Shown: in pieces, positions 6,125 to 12,391 of the stretch
Layout of the letters: each line of letters begins with the position of its first letter
Numbering within the stretch: the first letter of the stretch is position 1
Origin: Thermoproteota archaeon
GTDB taxonomy: Archaea; Thermoproteota; EX4484-205; JAAOZP01
NCBI GenBank assembly: GCA_025059435.1
Contig: JANXDK010000009.1
Span: 1-12,510 of the forward strand
DNA: 12,510 bases
Direction: 5' to 3'
The notes under the pieces: generated by a model
Told to the model about the DNA's origin: nothing
Seen by the model: only the letters and a program-made list of their open reading frames with translations
The model's database searches: none
Program-made: the position numbers and the translations under genes

Positions 6125-6166
6125 GGAAAAGATTATTATATCCCGGCTTACCCGAAAAAATGGTAG

Positions 6167-6577
6167 ATGTCTATCAGCCAGACATATAGGGGTAAGACTC
6201 TTGAGGAGCTGAATAATCTTTCGATGAATGAGTTGATGAGGCTTCTCCCAGCTCGTATTAGGAGGACCCTTAAGAGGGGGTTGCACCCTGAGAACAGGAA
6301 GCTTCTGGAGAATATTAGGAAGATTAAGGCTGAGATGGCTAAGACCGGAGCTCAGACTAAGAGGATAAGGACTCATAGGAGGGATATGCCAATCCTACCT
6401 GAAATGGTTGGCTTAACAATAGAGGTTCACAACGGTAAGGACTTCATACCGGTTGAGATAACTCTGGACAAGGTTGGGCACTACTTGGGTGAGTTTGCGA
6501 TAACGAACAAGAGGGTTGTACACGGTAAGCCTGGTGTGGGTGCTAGCAAATCCTCTACTTACGTACCTTTGAAATAA
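6167..6577 (+). CDS. rps19: 30S ribosomal protein uS19
   Basis: The 136-residue product has the archaeal/eukaryotic uS19 layout: an N-terminal YRGKTLEEL and LLPARIRRTLKRGL segment before the universal domain, which carries RTHRRDMPILPEMVGL (about 69-84) and VHNGKDFIPVEI, then GHYLGEFAITNK. uS19 lies in the head of the small subunit near the decoding site. The ATG at 6167 matches the family N terminus, but the Shine-Dalgarno signal is weak. Normally uL22 follows directly; here a convergent minus-strand gene intervenes 26 bases downstream. There is no T tract on the plus strand after the stop, so the transcript may run on antisense to that gene. Its first two thirds use almost only AAG, GAG and AGG. 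Confidence 0.97.
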   Translation: MSISQTYRGKTLEELNNLSMNELMRLLPARIRRTLKRGLHPENRKLLENIRKIKAEMAKTGAQTKRIRTHRRDMPILPEMVGLTIEVHNGKDFIPVEITLDKVGHYLGEFAITNKRVVHGKPGVGASKSSTYVPLK

Positions 6578-6578
6578 G

Positions 6579-6590
6579 AAAAATAAAAAG
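6579..6590 (-). terminator. U-tract terminator of the minus-strand small gene
   Basis: Read on the minus strand this is T5-A-T5, starting 14 bases after the stop of the minus-strand gene. It has the usual form of an archaeal terminator and lies in the 26-base gap between the two convergent genes. Confidence 0.5.
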
Positions 6591-6603
6591 GGGTTGAATT
6601 GTA

Positions 6604-6825
6604 CTACTTACTGGTTTCCTTCCACACGTAGGTTATCCTATCGTCGATAACAAGGTATTCTCCGCTCTCCTTAACAGAGACCATGGGCTTCTTCAGTATA
6701 GTGGCGATTTTTCTCAAACCTTCGAGCGACTTTACGTGTGCAACATAACCATCCGGTGTCTTCTCGAGCTTGTCGACGTTGACAGCTCTACGTATGCTGG
6801 GTTCAGCTTCAGTCTCCTTACTCAT
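6604..6825 (-). CDS. Unknown 73-residue protein, antisense within the S10 cluster
   Basis: I do not recognise this protein. It has an acidic, probably flexible start (residues 1-10). A compact region of alternating strands and a helix follows: GYVAHV at 26-31 (strand), a helix about 33-45, VSVKES at 49-54, and YLVIDDRITYVW at 57-68 (strands). There are no cysteines, signal peptide or membrane segment. That it is a real gene is supported by clean domain-like sequence, a TATA-like box at the correct distance for a near-leaderless ATG, a U-tract terminator, and tight fit between flanking genes. It separates uS19 from uL22, which are normally adjacent, and shares a divergent promoter region with uL22. 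A small RNA- or ribosome-linked factor is possible; that is a guess from position. Confidence 0.75.
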   Translation of the reverse strand: MSKETEAEPSIRRAVNVDKLEKTPDGYVAHVKSLEGLRKIATILKKPMVSVKESGEYLVIDDRITYVWKETSK

Positions 6826-6853
6826 TTTTCATCGCTGAAATGCCTCAATATGG

Positions 6854-6862
6854 GGATTTAAG
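6854..6862 (-). promoter_or_regulatory. TATA-like box of the minus-strand small gene
   Basis: On the minus strand this reads CTTAAATCC. Its centre lies about 33 bases before the ATG, so transcription would start about eight bases upstream of it or closer, a near-leaderless message. No Shine-Dalgarno motif precedes the ATG, consistent with this. Confidence 0.45.
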
Positions 6863-6883
6863 CATTCCTTATAGGGTGACAAA

Positions 6884-6893
6884 ATATTTAATA
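6884..6893 (+). promoter_or_regulatory. TATA-like box of the rpl22 block
   Basis: ATATTTAATA predicts a transcription start near 6914, about 20 bases before the GTG at 6933. It is about 30 bases from the divergent box of the minus-strand gene, so the two promoters may affect each other. It would drive uL22 and the long run of genes after it. Confidence 0.5.
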
Positions 6894-6932
6894 GTTGGTG
6901 TCTCTTTCTGTCTCGCCCCCGCAAGCTAACCG

Positions 6933-7409
6933 GTGTCAAGTTTGCCGAGTTTCAAGTATAGTCTGGTAGAAGTGGATAAGTCGCGTTCGGCTAAGGCCAG
7001 CCTTAGAGAGGTTAGAATATCCCCCAAACATGCGGTAGAGATGGCTAGGTTCATTAAGGGACTTATGATTCCAGAAGCTCGGAAGAGGCTTGAGGCAGTA
7101 GTTAGGATGGAGGTGCCCGTACCATTCCGGAGATATAGGAAAAAGGTCCCTCACAGAAGGGGGCTTGAGTATTTTGACTCCGGGAGGTATCCTGTTAAGA
7201 CAGCCCGTTTTTTCCTTAGGCTCCTATCCCAGCTTGAAGCCAATGCTGAGTACAAGGGTCTCTCTCCCGATAGGATGAGGATAACTGGTGTGGTTGTCCA
7301 TAGGGGTAGGAAGTTGAAAAGGTATATCCCCCGGGCTTTCGGCAGGGCTACACCCAGGTTTGAAACTCTTGTTCACGTAGAGGCCTTGGCTGTTGAGGAG
7401 GCTGGTTGA
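6933..7409 (+). CDS. rpl22: 50S ribosomal protein uL22
   Basis: The 158-residue protein has all uL22 landmarks: LREVRISPKHAVEMARFIKG (about 24-43), then VPVPFRRYRKKVPHRRGL, GRYPVKTARFFLRLL, EANAEYKGL, and the C-terminal hairpin KRYIPRAFGRATPRFE that lines the exit tunnel. The GTG at 6933 gives the N terminus MSSLPSFKYS; a TTG at 6942 would give a protein three residues shorter. No strong Shine-Dalgarno motif is visible before either, as expected for the first gene of a block with a short leader. rps3 starts one base after the stop. Confidence 0.97.
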   Translation: MSSLPSFKYSLVEVDKSRSAKASLREVRISPKHAVEMARFIKGLMIPEARKRLEAVVRMEVPVPFRRYRKKVPHRRGLEYFDSGRYPVKTARFFLRLLSQLEANAEYKGLSPDRMRITGVVVHRGRKLKRYIPRAFGRATPRFETLVHVEALAVEEAG

Positions 7410-7410
7410 A

Positions 7411-8061
7411 TTGTCGAGCAAGAGGAAGCTTATATTTTATAAGAGGGTCCTTAACCTGGGTATTCTTCACCAGCAGATTGATGATTTCTTTAAAGAGTAT
7501 TTGAAAGACGGGGGGTATGTAGGCTGTAAGGTTTTGAATGTTCCAATGGGTCTTGTAGTAACAATATATACGAGTAAGCCCGGGCTTGTCATAGGTCCAG
7601 ACGGGAGAAGGATCAGGGAGATTCAGGATATTCTCAGGGAGAAGTTTAATCTTGAAAATCCGCAGGTTAACGTGTCGGAAGTTGAGAATCCAGATTTAGA
7701 ACCTCATCTTGTTGCTCAAATGATATGCAGAGCTCTTGAGAAGGGTGTTAAATACCGTAGGGCAGCTAGGGTTGTTCTGCGAAGAGTAGCTGCTGCGGGC
7801 GCAGTAGGATGTGAGATAAGGATAGCTGGCAAGCTTACTACCGATAGGGCCAGGTTTGAGAAGTTTAGTTATGGATACATGCCTTCAGCCGGAGACCCTG
7901 CGATGAAGTATGTTAAAGTCGGTAAGGCAAGTGTTCTATTGCCGCAAGGAATCATGGGCGTTAAAGTCAAAATATTGAAGGAAGCTGTTTTCCCGGACCA
8001 GGTGCAGCTAGTCGAAAATCCACAGGAGGTTGTGGAAGTTGGCAAGACTAAAGGCGAGTGA
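7411..8061 (+). CDS. rps3: 30S ribosomal protein uS3
   Basis: This is uS3, 216 residues, which with uS4 and uS5 forms the mRNA entry channel. An N-terminal helix precedes a type II KH domain with its GxxG loop as GPDG at residues 62-65, then the C-terminal domain with GCEIRIAGKLTTDRAR and YVKVGKASVLLPQGIMGVKV. The TTG at 7411 is chosen over the in-frame TTG at 7393: it gives MSSKRKLIFYKR, avoids overlap with uL22, and has GAGGAGG ending at 7401, nine bases upstream. The end overlaps rpl29 by 23 bases. The C terminus is short, as in archaea. Confidence 0.97.
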   Translation: MSSKRKLIFYKRVLNLGILHQQIDDFFKEYLKDGGYVGCKVLNVPMGLVVTIYTSKPGLVIGPDGRRIREIQDILREKFNLENPQVNVSEVENPDLEPHLVAQMICRALEKGVKYRRAARVVLRRVAAAGAVGCEIRIAGKLTTDRARFEKFSYGYMPSAGDPAMKYVKVGKASVLLPQGIMGVKVKILKEAVFPDQVQLVENPQEVVEVGKTKGE

Positions 8062-8239
8062 GATAAGAAGTATGAGTAGAGAGGAGAGGCTTAAAAAACT
8101 ACAAGAACTTCGCAATGAGTTGATGATAGCAAAGATGAGAGCTGCCTCGGGTCTTGAGGAGAATACTAAGGCAGTTAGAGAGTTGAAACGTGCCATAGCT
8201 AGAATACTCACTGTGGAAAGGGAGGAGAATAGAAAATGA
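8039..8239 (+). CDS. rpl29: 50S ribosomal protein uL29
   Basis: This 66-residue protein is a helical hairpin typical of uL29, with KASEIRSMSREERLKKLQEL at its N terminus followed by ELMIAKMRAASG and a second helix. It binds near the tunnel exit next to uL23. The TTG at 8039 is preferred over the TTG at 8030 because AGGAGG (8024-8029) then lies nine bases upstream and the protein begins MARLKASEI, as in relatives. It starts within rps3, and its stop overlaps the rnp1 ATG. Some archaea have a translation initiation factor gene (SUI1/aIF1) after rpl29; none is here. Confidence 0.95.
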   Translation: MARLKASEIRSMSREERLKKLQELRNELMIAKMRAASGLEENTKAVRELKRAIARILTVEREENRK

Positions 8240-8505
8240 GGACTCCTAGTAACCTTGCATACCACGAGCTAATAGGGCTTCCTGTTAGGGTTCTTAACCA
8301 TGAAGGTGGCCCCACGACTTTCTCTGGGAAGGTTATCTGGGAGACAAAGAATACTCTAATCATACTATCCGAGAAAGGACGACGCCTTATTATTCCAAAG
8401 CAGCGTAAAGTCTTCATATTCAAACTTGGCGATAAAGATGTTGCATTAAGAGGTGAGTTGCTGGCGTTTAGGCCAGAGGATAGAACAGGGAGGATTGATC
8501 CTTGA
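8236..8505 (+). CDS. rnp1: RNase P protein component 1 (Rpp29/Pop4 family)
   Basis: This 89-residue protein matches archaeal Rnp1, homologue of eukaryotic Pop4/Rpp29. It binds the RNase P RNA, pairs with Rpp21, and helps trim the 5' ends of pre-tRNAs. The fold is an Sm-like beta barrel; visible landmarks are ELIGLPVRVL (about 11-20), GKVIWETKNTLIIL (31-44), and RLIIPKQRKVFIFKL, followed by a second strand pair. Length is at the short end of the family, so the terminal helices are minimal. The ATG overlaps the rpl29 stop and follows GGAGGA at 8221-8226. Its own stop overlaps the TTG of rps17. Location between uL29 and uS17 is the usual archaeal arrangement. Confidence 0.93.
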   Translation: MRTPSNLAYHELIGLPVRVLNHEGGPTTFSGKVIWETKNTLIILSEKGRRLIIPKQRKVFIFKLGDKDVALRGELLAFRPEDRTGRIDP

Positions 8506-8825
8506 GTTTTCTTAATGATCTTGGACTCGTTCCTCCAGATAATAAATGTGAGGACAAGAAGTGTCCATTCCATGGCAACGTCAGAGTTAGGGGTAGTATA
8601 TTCGAAGGTACCGTGGTCTCAGATAAGATGAAGAACACGGTTATAGTAGTTAGAGAATATTTACACTATGTTCCAAAATACAAACGATATATGAGGAAGA
8701 GGAGTAGAATCCCGTCCCATAATCCTCCCTGTATTGCTGCTAGAACAGGAGATAGGGTTATAATAGGGGAGACAAGACCATTGAGTAAGACTGTGCACTT
8801 TGTAGTGCTGGGGAAGGTGGGTTAA
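8502..8825 (+). CDS. rps17: 30S ribosomal protein uS17
   Basis: The 107-residue product is archaeal uS17, an OB-fold protein binding 16S rRNA helices near the base of the body. It has the archaeal N-terminal extension with Cys16 and Cys21 (KCEDKKCPFHG). The core strands contain GTVVSDKMKNTVIVVREYLH and HNPPCIAARTGDRVIIGETR. The TTG at 8502 overlaps the rnp1 stop (TTGA) and lies behind GGGAGG at 8488-8493, so it is most likely translated by ribosomes finishing rnp1. rpl14 starts one base after the stop. Confidence 0.97.
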   Translation: MSFLNDLGLVPPDNKCEDKKCPFHGNVRVRGSIFEGTVVSDKMKNTVIVVREYLHYVPKYKRYMRKRSRIPSHNPPCIAARTGDRVIIGETRPLSKTVHFVVLGKVG

Positions 8826-8826
8826 G

Positions 8827-9264
8827 ATGGCGATGAAGAAATCTAGAGCAGTCTCCGCAAAGGGCATATTGGAGTATAGGTTGCATGGATCCCGGGGGCT
8901 GCCCGTCGGTGCCAACATAGTGTGTGCAGATAATTCCGGAGCGAAAGTTCTGAGAATAGTACAGGTATATAGGACGAGTAGCAGACTGAGGCGCAGGCCC
9001 TCTGCTAAAGTCGGGGATCTGGTGACAGTTGCTGTCAAGAAGGGTACTCCAGACCTTAAGAACAAACTCATGAAGGCAATAATAATAAGACAACGTTACC
9101 CTGTTAGAAGAAGAGATGGGCTTAGAGTTGTTTTCGAAGATAATGCTGCAGTACTCGTAACTCCAGAAGGCGATATTAAGGGTACTGAGATCAAAGGCCC
9201 AGTAGCAAAGGAGGCTGTTGACCTCTGGCCAAAGCTTTCAGCACTTGCTTCAATGGTGGTGTAA
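8827..9264 (+). CDS. rpl14: 50S ribosomal protein uL14
   Basis: The 145-residue protein carries the uL14 signature GANIVCADNSGAKVLRIV (28-45), a basic stretch, GDLVTVAVKKG, and a C-terminal VFEDNAAVLVTPEGDIKGTE segment. uL14 is a beta barrel at the subunit interface, contacts the small subunit, and is the site where anti-association factor aIF6 binds. The ATG at 8827 is one base after rps17; a second in-frame ATG at 8833 is possible. Its upstream GGGTTAAG is a weak ribosome-binding site, though GGAAGGTGGG lies slightly further upstream. Confidence 0.97.
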   Translation: MAMKKSRAVSAKGILEYRLHGSRGLPVGANIVCADNSGAKVLRIVQVYRTSSRLRRRPSAKVGDLVTVAVKKGTPDLKNKLMKAIIIRQRYPVRRRDGLRVVFEDNAAVLVTPEGDIKGTEIKGPVAKEAVDLWPKLSALASMVV

Positions 9265-9270
9265 TAAGAC

Positions 9271-9618
9271 ATGAATGAAAAACACCTTGCCTACAAAGCT
9301 TCTTCCGTACACCTTAGTCGTGAGTTGAGGGCTAAGTACGGTTTTAGAAGCTTACCAGTAAGAACTGGAGATAGGGTTCTTATAATAAGGGGTGACTACA
9401 AGGGTATGGAGGGGGATGTAAGTAAAGTCGACAGAAACAGGGGACGCGTCTACATCTCCGGTGTCTACCGGGAGAATGCTCGCGGGGAGCAAAGGCTGGT
9501 TCCAATACCTCTTAATTCAGTAATACTCGTCAAGATCGATGAGAAGGATAAGTGGAGGCATCTTATCTTGGAGAGGAAACGTAAGACCGTTAAGGAGGGT
9601 TCCGAAGGTGGCGCGTAA
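9271..9618 (+). CDS. rpl24: 50S ribosomal protein uL24
   Basis: The 115-residue product is archaeal uL24, one of the first proteins to bind 23S rRNA. The N terminus SSVHLSRELRAKYGFRSLPV is the archaeal/eukaryotic type, and a KOW motif spans about 32-54 (TGDRVLIIRGDYKGMEGDV). IPLNSVILVKI (about 78-88) is the conserved strand after it. The ATG at 9271 lies six bases after rpl14. The end overlaps eS4 by 11 bases, and the rps4e Shine-Dalgarno motif lies inside this gene's last codons. Confidence 0.97.
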   Translation: MNEKHLAYKASSVHLSRELRAKYGFRSLPVRTGDRVLIIRGDYKGMEGDVSKVDRNRGRVYISGVYRENARGEQRLVPIPLNSVILVKIDEKDKWRHLILERKRKTVKEGSEGGA

Positions 9619-10327
9619 AGGCGGATCCAAGAGTCTTAAAAGATATGCTGCTCCTGTTCCTATGCAGGTTGTTAGAGTCAAGGAGAAAAAGTTTATCACG
9701 AAGCCGGAGCCTGGTCCTCATCGTTTAAAACTCTCGTTACCGCTTCAAGTTGTTGTAAGAGATATCTTGAAAATAGCTGAAACAGGTAGAGAGGCGAGAA
9801 GTATTATAAAACGTTCGTTAATCCTTGTAGATGGATTCTCTCGAAAATCTGACAAGTTCCCAGTAGGTTTGATGGATGTTATAAGCGTTAAGGAGTTAAA
9901 CAAGCATTATCGGATTTTAGTCGACAATAAGGGTAGGCTCATACCTATTGAGATCTCTCCTGAGGAATCGACAATGAAAATATGTAGGATCAATAAGAAA
10001 TATCTCTATCGCGGAAAACTTATGCTCGCAACCGAGGACGGTAAGACTTTTGAGACAGATGATAATTCTCTCAACGTAGGTGGTTCGCTTCTTGTGAAGC
10101 TTCCAGAAGGCACTATAGTGGATAAAGCCCCTCTTAAAGAGGGATATGTCGCATATGTTTTCATGGGTAGACATTCTGGTAGTATAGGTATTGTTAAATC
10201 TATTTCTAGTTCTGGCCTACTTCGCGATAGCATTGTTACGCTCACCACTGACCATGGTGAGTTGAATACCATTAGGGATTATGTTATGGTTGTTGGGAGG
10301 GAGAATCCTTGGCTGAGGCTATTCTAG
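9608..10327 (+). CDS. rps4e: 30S ribosomal protein eS4
   Basis: This 239-residue protein is eS4, found in archaea and eukaryotes but not bacteria. It begins MARKGGSKSLKRYAAP, has an S4-type RNA-binding domain (about 40-105, with IIKRSLILVDGFSRKSD), a central domain, and a KOW-like segment near GRHSGSIGIVKSI. The GTG at 9608 is the start: it gives the expected N terminus, and GGAGG at 9594-9598 lies nine bases upstream. An in-frame ATG at 9539 would add 23 residues not seen in the family and lies deep in rpl24. Its end overlaps rpl5 by 19 bases. Confidence 0.97.
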   Translation: MARKGGSKSLKRYAAPVPMQVVRVKEKKFITKPEPGPHRLKLSLPLQVVVRDILKIAETGREARSIIKRSLILVDGFSRKSDKFPVGLMDVISVKELNKHYRILVDNKGRLIPIEISPEESTMKICRINKKYLYRGKLMLATEDGKTFETDDNSLNVGGSLLVKLPEGTIVDKAPLKEGYVAYVFMGRHSGSIGIVKSISSSGLLRDSIVTLTTDHGELNTIRDYVMVVGRENPWLRLF

Positions 10328-10851
10328 AAAGAAGAGAGCAGAAACATGAGAATCCCATGAGAAGTATAAAAATAGAGAAAGTTGTTGTAAACATATGTCC
10401 CGGTAAACCTGGGGATACGTTAGAGAAAGCCAAACAGGTTTTAACTATATTAACCGACATGAAGCCCGCTGAGAGGAGGGCTAAGAAGACAATAAAGGAA
10501 TTTGGAATTAGGAAACGCGAGGCAATTGCCGCTATAGTAACGCTGAGAGGTAGGAAGGCAGAGGAATTCTTATCGAGAGCCTTCAATGCTATAGGGAGGA
10601 AGATAAAGTCTTCGAGCTTCCAAGATGGGGTGTTCAGCTTCGGTGTTAAAGAGCATATTCAATTCCCAGGAGTCAAATATGATCCTAAAATAGGTGTTTT
10701 CGGAATGGATGTTTGTGTCAAGCTCTGCAGACCTGGTTTCCGCGTCATGTACAGGAGGCGTCGTAGGAACAAAGTCGGCTCGTCCCACAGAATTACGAAA
10801 GAAGAAACAATAAGCTTCGTTAGGGAAAAGTTTGGAGTGGAGGTTGTTTAA
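10309..10851 (+). CDS. rpl5: 50S ribosomal protein uL5
   Basis: The 180-residue protein is uL5, which with 5S rRNA and uL18 forms part of the central protuberance. Landmarks are MRSIKIEKVVVNICPG (about 17-32), IRKREAIAAIVTLRG, FSFGVKEHIQFPGVKYDP and a C-terminal FRVMYRRRRRNKVGSSHRI. The TTG at 10309 is favoured because GGGAGG at 10295-10300 lies eight bases before it, although translation from the ATG at 10357 would still cover the core domain. It starts inside rps4e; rps14 begins one base after its stop. Confidence 0.96.
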   Translation: MAEAILERREQKHENPMRSIKIEKVVVNICPGKPGDTLEKAKQVLTILTDMKPAERRAKKTIKEFGIRKREAIAAIVTLRGRKAEEFLSRAFNAIGRKIKSSSFQDGVFSFGVKEHIQFPGVKYDPKIGVFGMDVCVKLCRPGFRVMYRRRRRNKVGSSHRITKEETISFVREKFGVEVV

Positions 10852-10852
10852 C

Positions 10853-11014
10853 ATGGCTCGTCAAATGCCTAAGAAAAGGACGTTTGGAAAAGGTTCAAGA
10901 CCATGTATTAGATGTGGATCGTATGGTCCAATAATAAGACAATATGGCTTGAATTATTGTAGACATTGTTTCAGAGAAGTTGCTCCAATACTTGGATTCA
11001 GAAAGTACAATTGA
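10853..11014 (+). CDS. rps14: 30S ribosomal protein uS14 (zinc-binding type)
   Basis: This 53-residue protein is short uS14 with a complete zinc site: Cys18, Cys21, Cys36 and Cys39 in two Cys-x2-Cys pairs (CIRC and CRHC). The C terminus GFRKYN is conserved. uS14 binds 16S rRNA in the head of the small subunit. The ATG at 10853 is preceded by GGAGGT (10839-10844) and gives MARQMPKKRTFGKGSR; in-frame codons upstream belong to the rpl5 overlap. It is too small for many gene finders but is certain. Confidence 0.98.
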   Translation: MARQMPKKRTFGKGSRPCIRCGSYGPIIRQYGLNYCRHCFREVAPILGFRKYN

Positions 11015-11024
11015 GGTGTTAGAG

Positions 11025-11417
11025 TTGACTCTTAATGACCCTCTGGCAAATGCGCTGACGACACTTCAAAATTGCGATCTTAGGAGGAAGAAAGAATGTA
11101 TGATTGCGCCAGCCTCTAATCTTATAGGGCATGTTCTTAAGATATTACAGCAATCCGGATATATAGGTGAATTTGAATTCATCGACAATGGAAAATCAGG
11201 CTTTTTCAGAGTACAATTAATAGGAAGAATAAACAAATGTAGAGCCATTAAACCAAGGTTTCCAACATCCTATCGAGATATTGAGAAGTTTGAAAAGATG
11301 TTTCTACCAGCTTACAATGTGGGATTGTTAATCATATCTACTCCAGAGGGATTAATGACTCATATAGAAGCAAAAAACAAAAAAATCGGAGGGAGGTTGA
11401 TCGCATATGTCTATTAG
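11025..11417 (+). CDS. rps8: 30S ribosomal protein uS8
   Basis: The 130-residue product is uS8, which binds the central domain of 16S rRNA. The N terminus TLNDPLANALTTLQNCDLRR (2-21) is typical, and the C-terminal half has the archaeal form ending KKIGGRLIAYVY. The TTG at 11025 gives the family start and has GAGGTG (11013-11018) six bases upstream; the frame is open back to a TTG at 10980 inside rps14, which would add 15 atypical residues. The end overlaps rpl6 by 11 bases, and the strong GGAGGGAGGT for rpl6 is inside this gene. Confidence 0.96.
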   Translation: MTLNDPLANALTTLQNCDLRRKKECMIAPASNLIGHVLKILQQSGYIGEFEFIDNGKSGFFRVQLIGRINKCRAIKPRFPTSYRDIEKFEKMFLPAYNVGLLIISTPEGLMTHIEAKNKKIGGRLIAYVY

Positions 11418-11973
11418 CATTACGAATTCTGTTTACTCTGAAATAGTCGAGGCTCTCGAAGGGGTAAAAATAAGCCTGAACGATTCTATCGTTACAGTCG
11501 AGGGTCCTCTTGGTAAACTTTCTAAAGATTTCTCGCATACCGGCTTAATACTAATTTTGGAGGGTAGAACTCTTAGAATATTTTCTACAAAGAAAGGTAA
11601 GAGGTTTAAAGCAATGATTGGGACAGTTGCTAAGCTTGTTAAAAACATGATGGAAGGGGTGCTCCATGGCTATATGGTTAAGCTTAAGATAGTTTATTCT
11701 CATTTCCCAGTAACTGTTAAATACGACAAGTCCCATAGTACGGTTTATATACACAACTTCTTGGGCGAAAAATCACCTAGGTGTTTCAAAGTACCATTTA
11801 AAAACATTGATATCAGCATCTCGGGACAAGATATAACCGTCACAGGATTGGATAAGAACGAAGTAACTCAAGTGGCTGCAATGTTCGAATTAGCGACGAA
11901 GATTAAGGATAAGGATCCAAGAGTTTACATAGATGGTATATACATTGTTGAAAAGGGATTATGGAGGCGGTAG
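11407..11973 (+). CDS. rpl6: 50S ribosomal protein uL6
   Basis: The 188-residue protein is uL6, made of two tandem copies of a small alpha-beta domain, near the factor-binding region of the large subunit. The first copy contains VTVEGPLGKLSKDF (about 28-41); the second contains VYIHNFLGEKSPRCFKVP, then an Asp-Ile-Thr-Val-Thr-Gly strand and KDPRVYIDGIYIVEKG at the end. The ATG at 11407 is nine bases after the long Shine-Dalgarno motif GGAGGGAGGT (11388-11397). The eL32 start and ribosome-binding site lie at or next to its stop. Confidence 0.97.
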   Translation: MSISITNSVYSEIVEALEGVKISLNDSIVTVEGPLGKLSKDFSHTGLILILEGRTLRIFSTKKGKRFKAMIGTVAKLVKNMMEGVLHGYMVKLKIVYSHFPVTVKYDKSHSTVYIHNFLGEKSPRCFKVPFKNIDISISGQDITVTGLDKNEVTQVAAMFELATKIKDKDPRVYIDGIYIVEKGLWRR

Positions 11974-11975
11974 GA

Positions 11976-12386
11976 TTGAGCAATGAGGCTAAGAGGCTCC
12001 TTGCATTAAGAAGGAAGCACAAGGCAACTAAGCCTGAATTCGTAAGACAAGAAAGTTGGAGGTATGTCAGACTAGACGAGAGTTGGCGTAGGCCCAGGGG
12101 TAAAGACAGCAAAATGAGACTCAGGGTTAAAGGATGGCCTAAGATAGTTAAAGTAGGATACGGCTCTCCGAGGAAGACCGAGGGTTTACATCCATCCGGT
12201 TTAAAACCTATCTTAATCTCCTCCAAACGTGACCTGGAGAAAGCCGGCTCCCCAGAGGGGAAAATTCTAATTTTATCTTCAAAACTGGGTAGGAGGCTAA
12301 AGGAAGCTCTTGCGAAAGAAGCATTTTCAAGAGGCTTTGTAATAGCTAACTATGAGACTAAAGCTGTTAAGACGAAGGAGGCTTAG
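11976..12386 (+). CDS. rpl32e: 50S ribosomal protein eL32
   Basis: The 136-residue protein is eL32, an archaeal/eukaryotic protein of the large subunit. Signature blocks are FVRQESWRYVRLDESWRRPR (22-41), then GKDSKMRLRVKGWP and VGYGSPRKTEGLHPSGLKP. I choose the TTG at 11976 because GGAGG (11963-11967) lies eight bases upstream, the same spacing as at its neighbours, and it does not overlap rpl6. An in-frame ATG at 11961 overlaps rpl6 by 13 bases, adds five residues and has only a weak AGGG upstream; it cannot be excluded. Confidence 0.93.
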   Translation: MSNEAKRLLALRRKHKATKPEFVRQESWRYVRLDESWRRPRGKDSKMRLRVKGWPKIVKVGYGSPRKTEGLHPSGLKPILISSKRDLEKAGSPEGKILILSSKLGRRLKEALAKEAFSRGFVIANYETKAVKTKEA

Positions 12387-12391
12387 AAGAG

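Noticed and set aside
9539..9607. ATG start giving eS4 a 23-residue N-terminal extension
   Set aside because: The extension lies inside rpl24, does not resemble the family, and the GTG at 9608 has a well-placed GGAGG.
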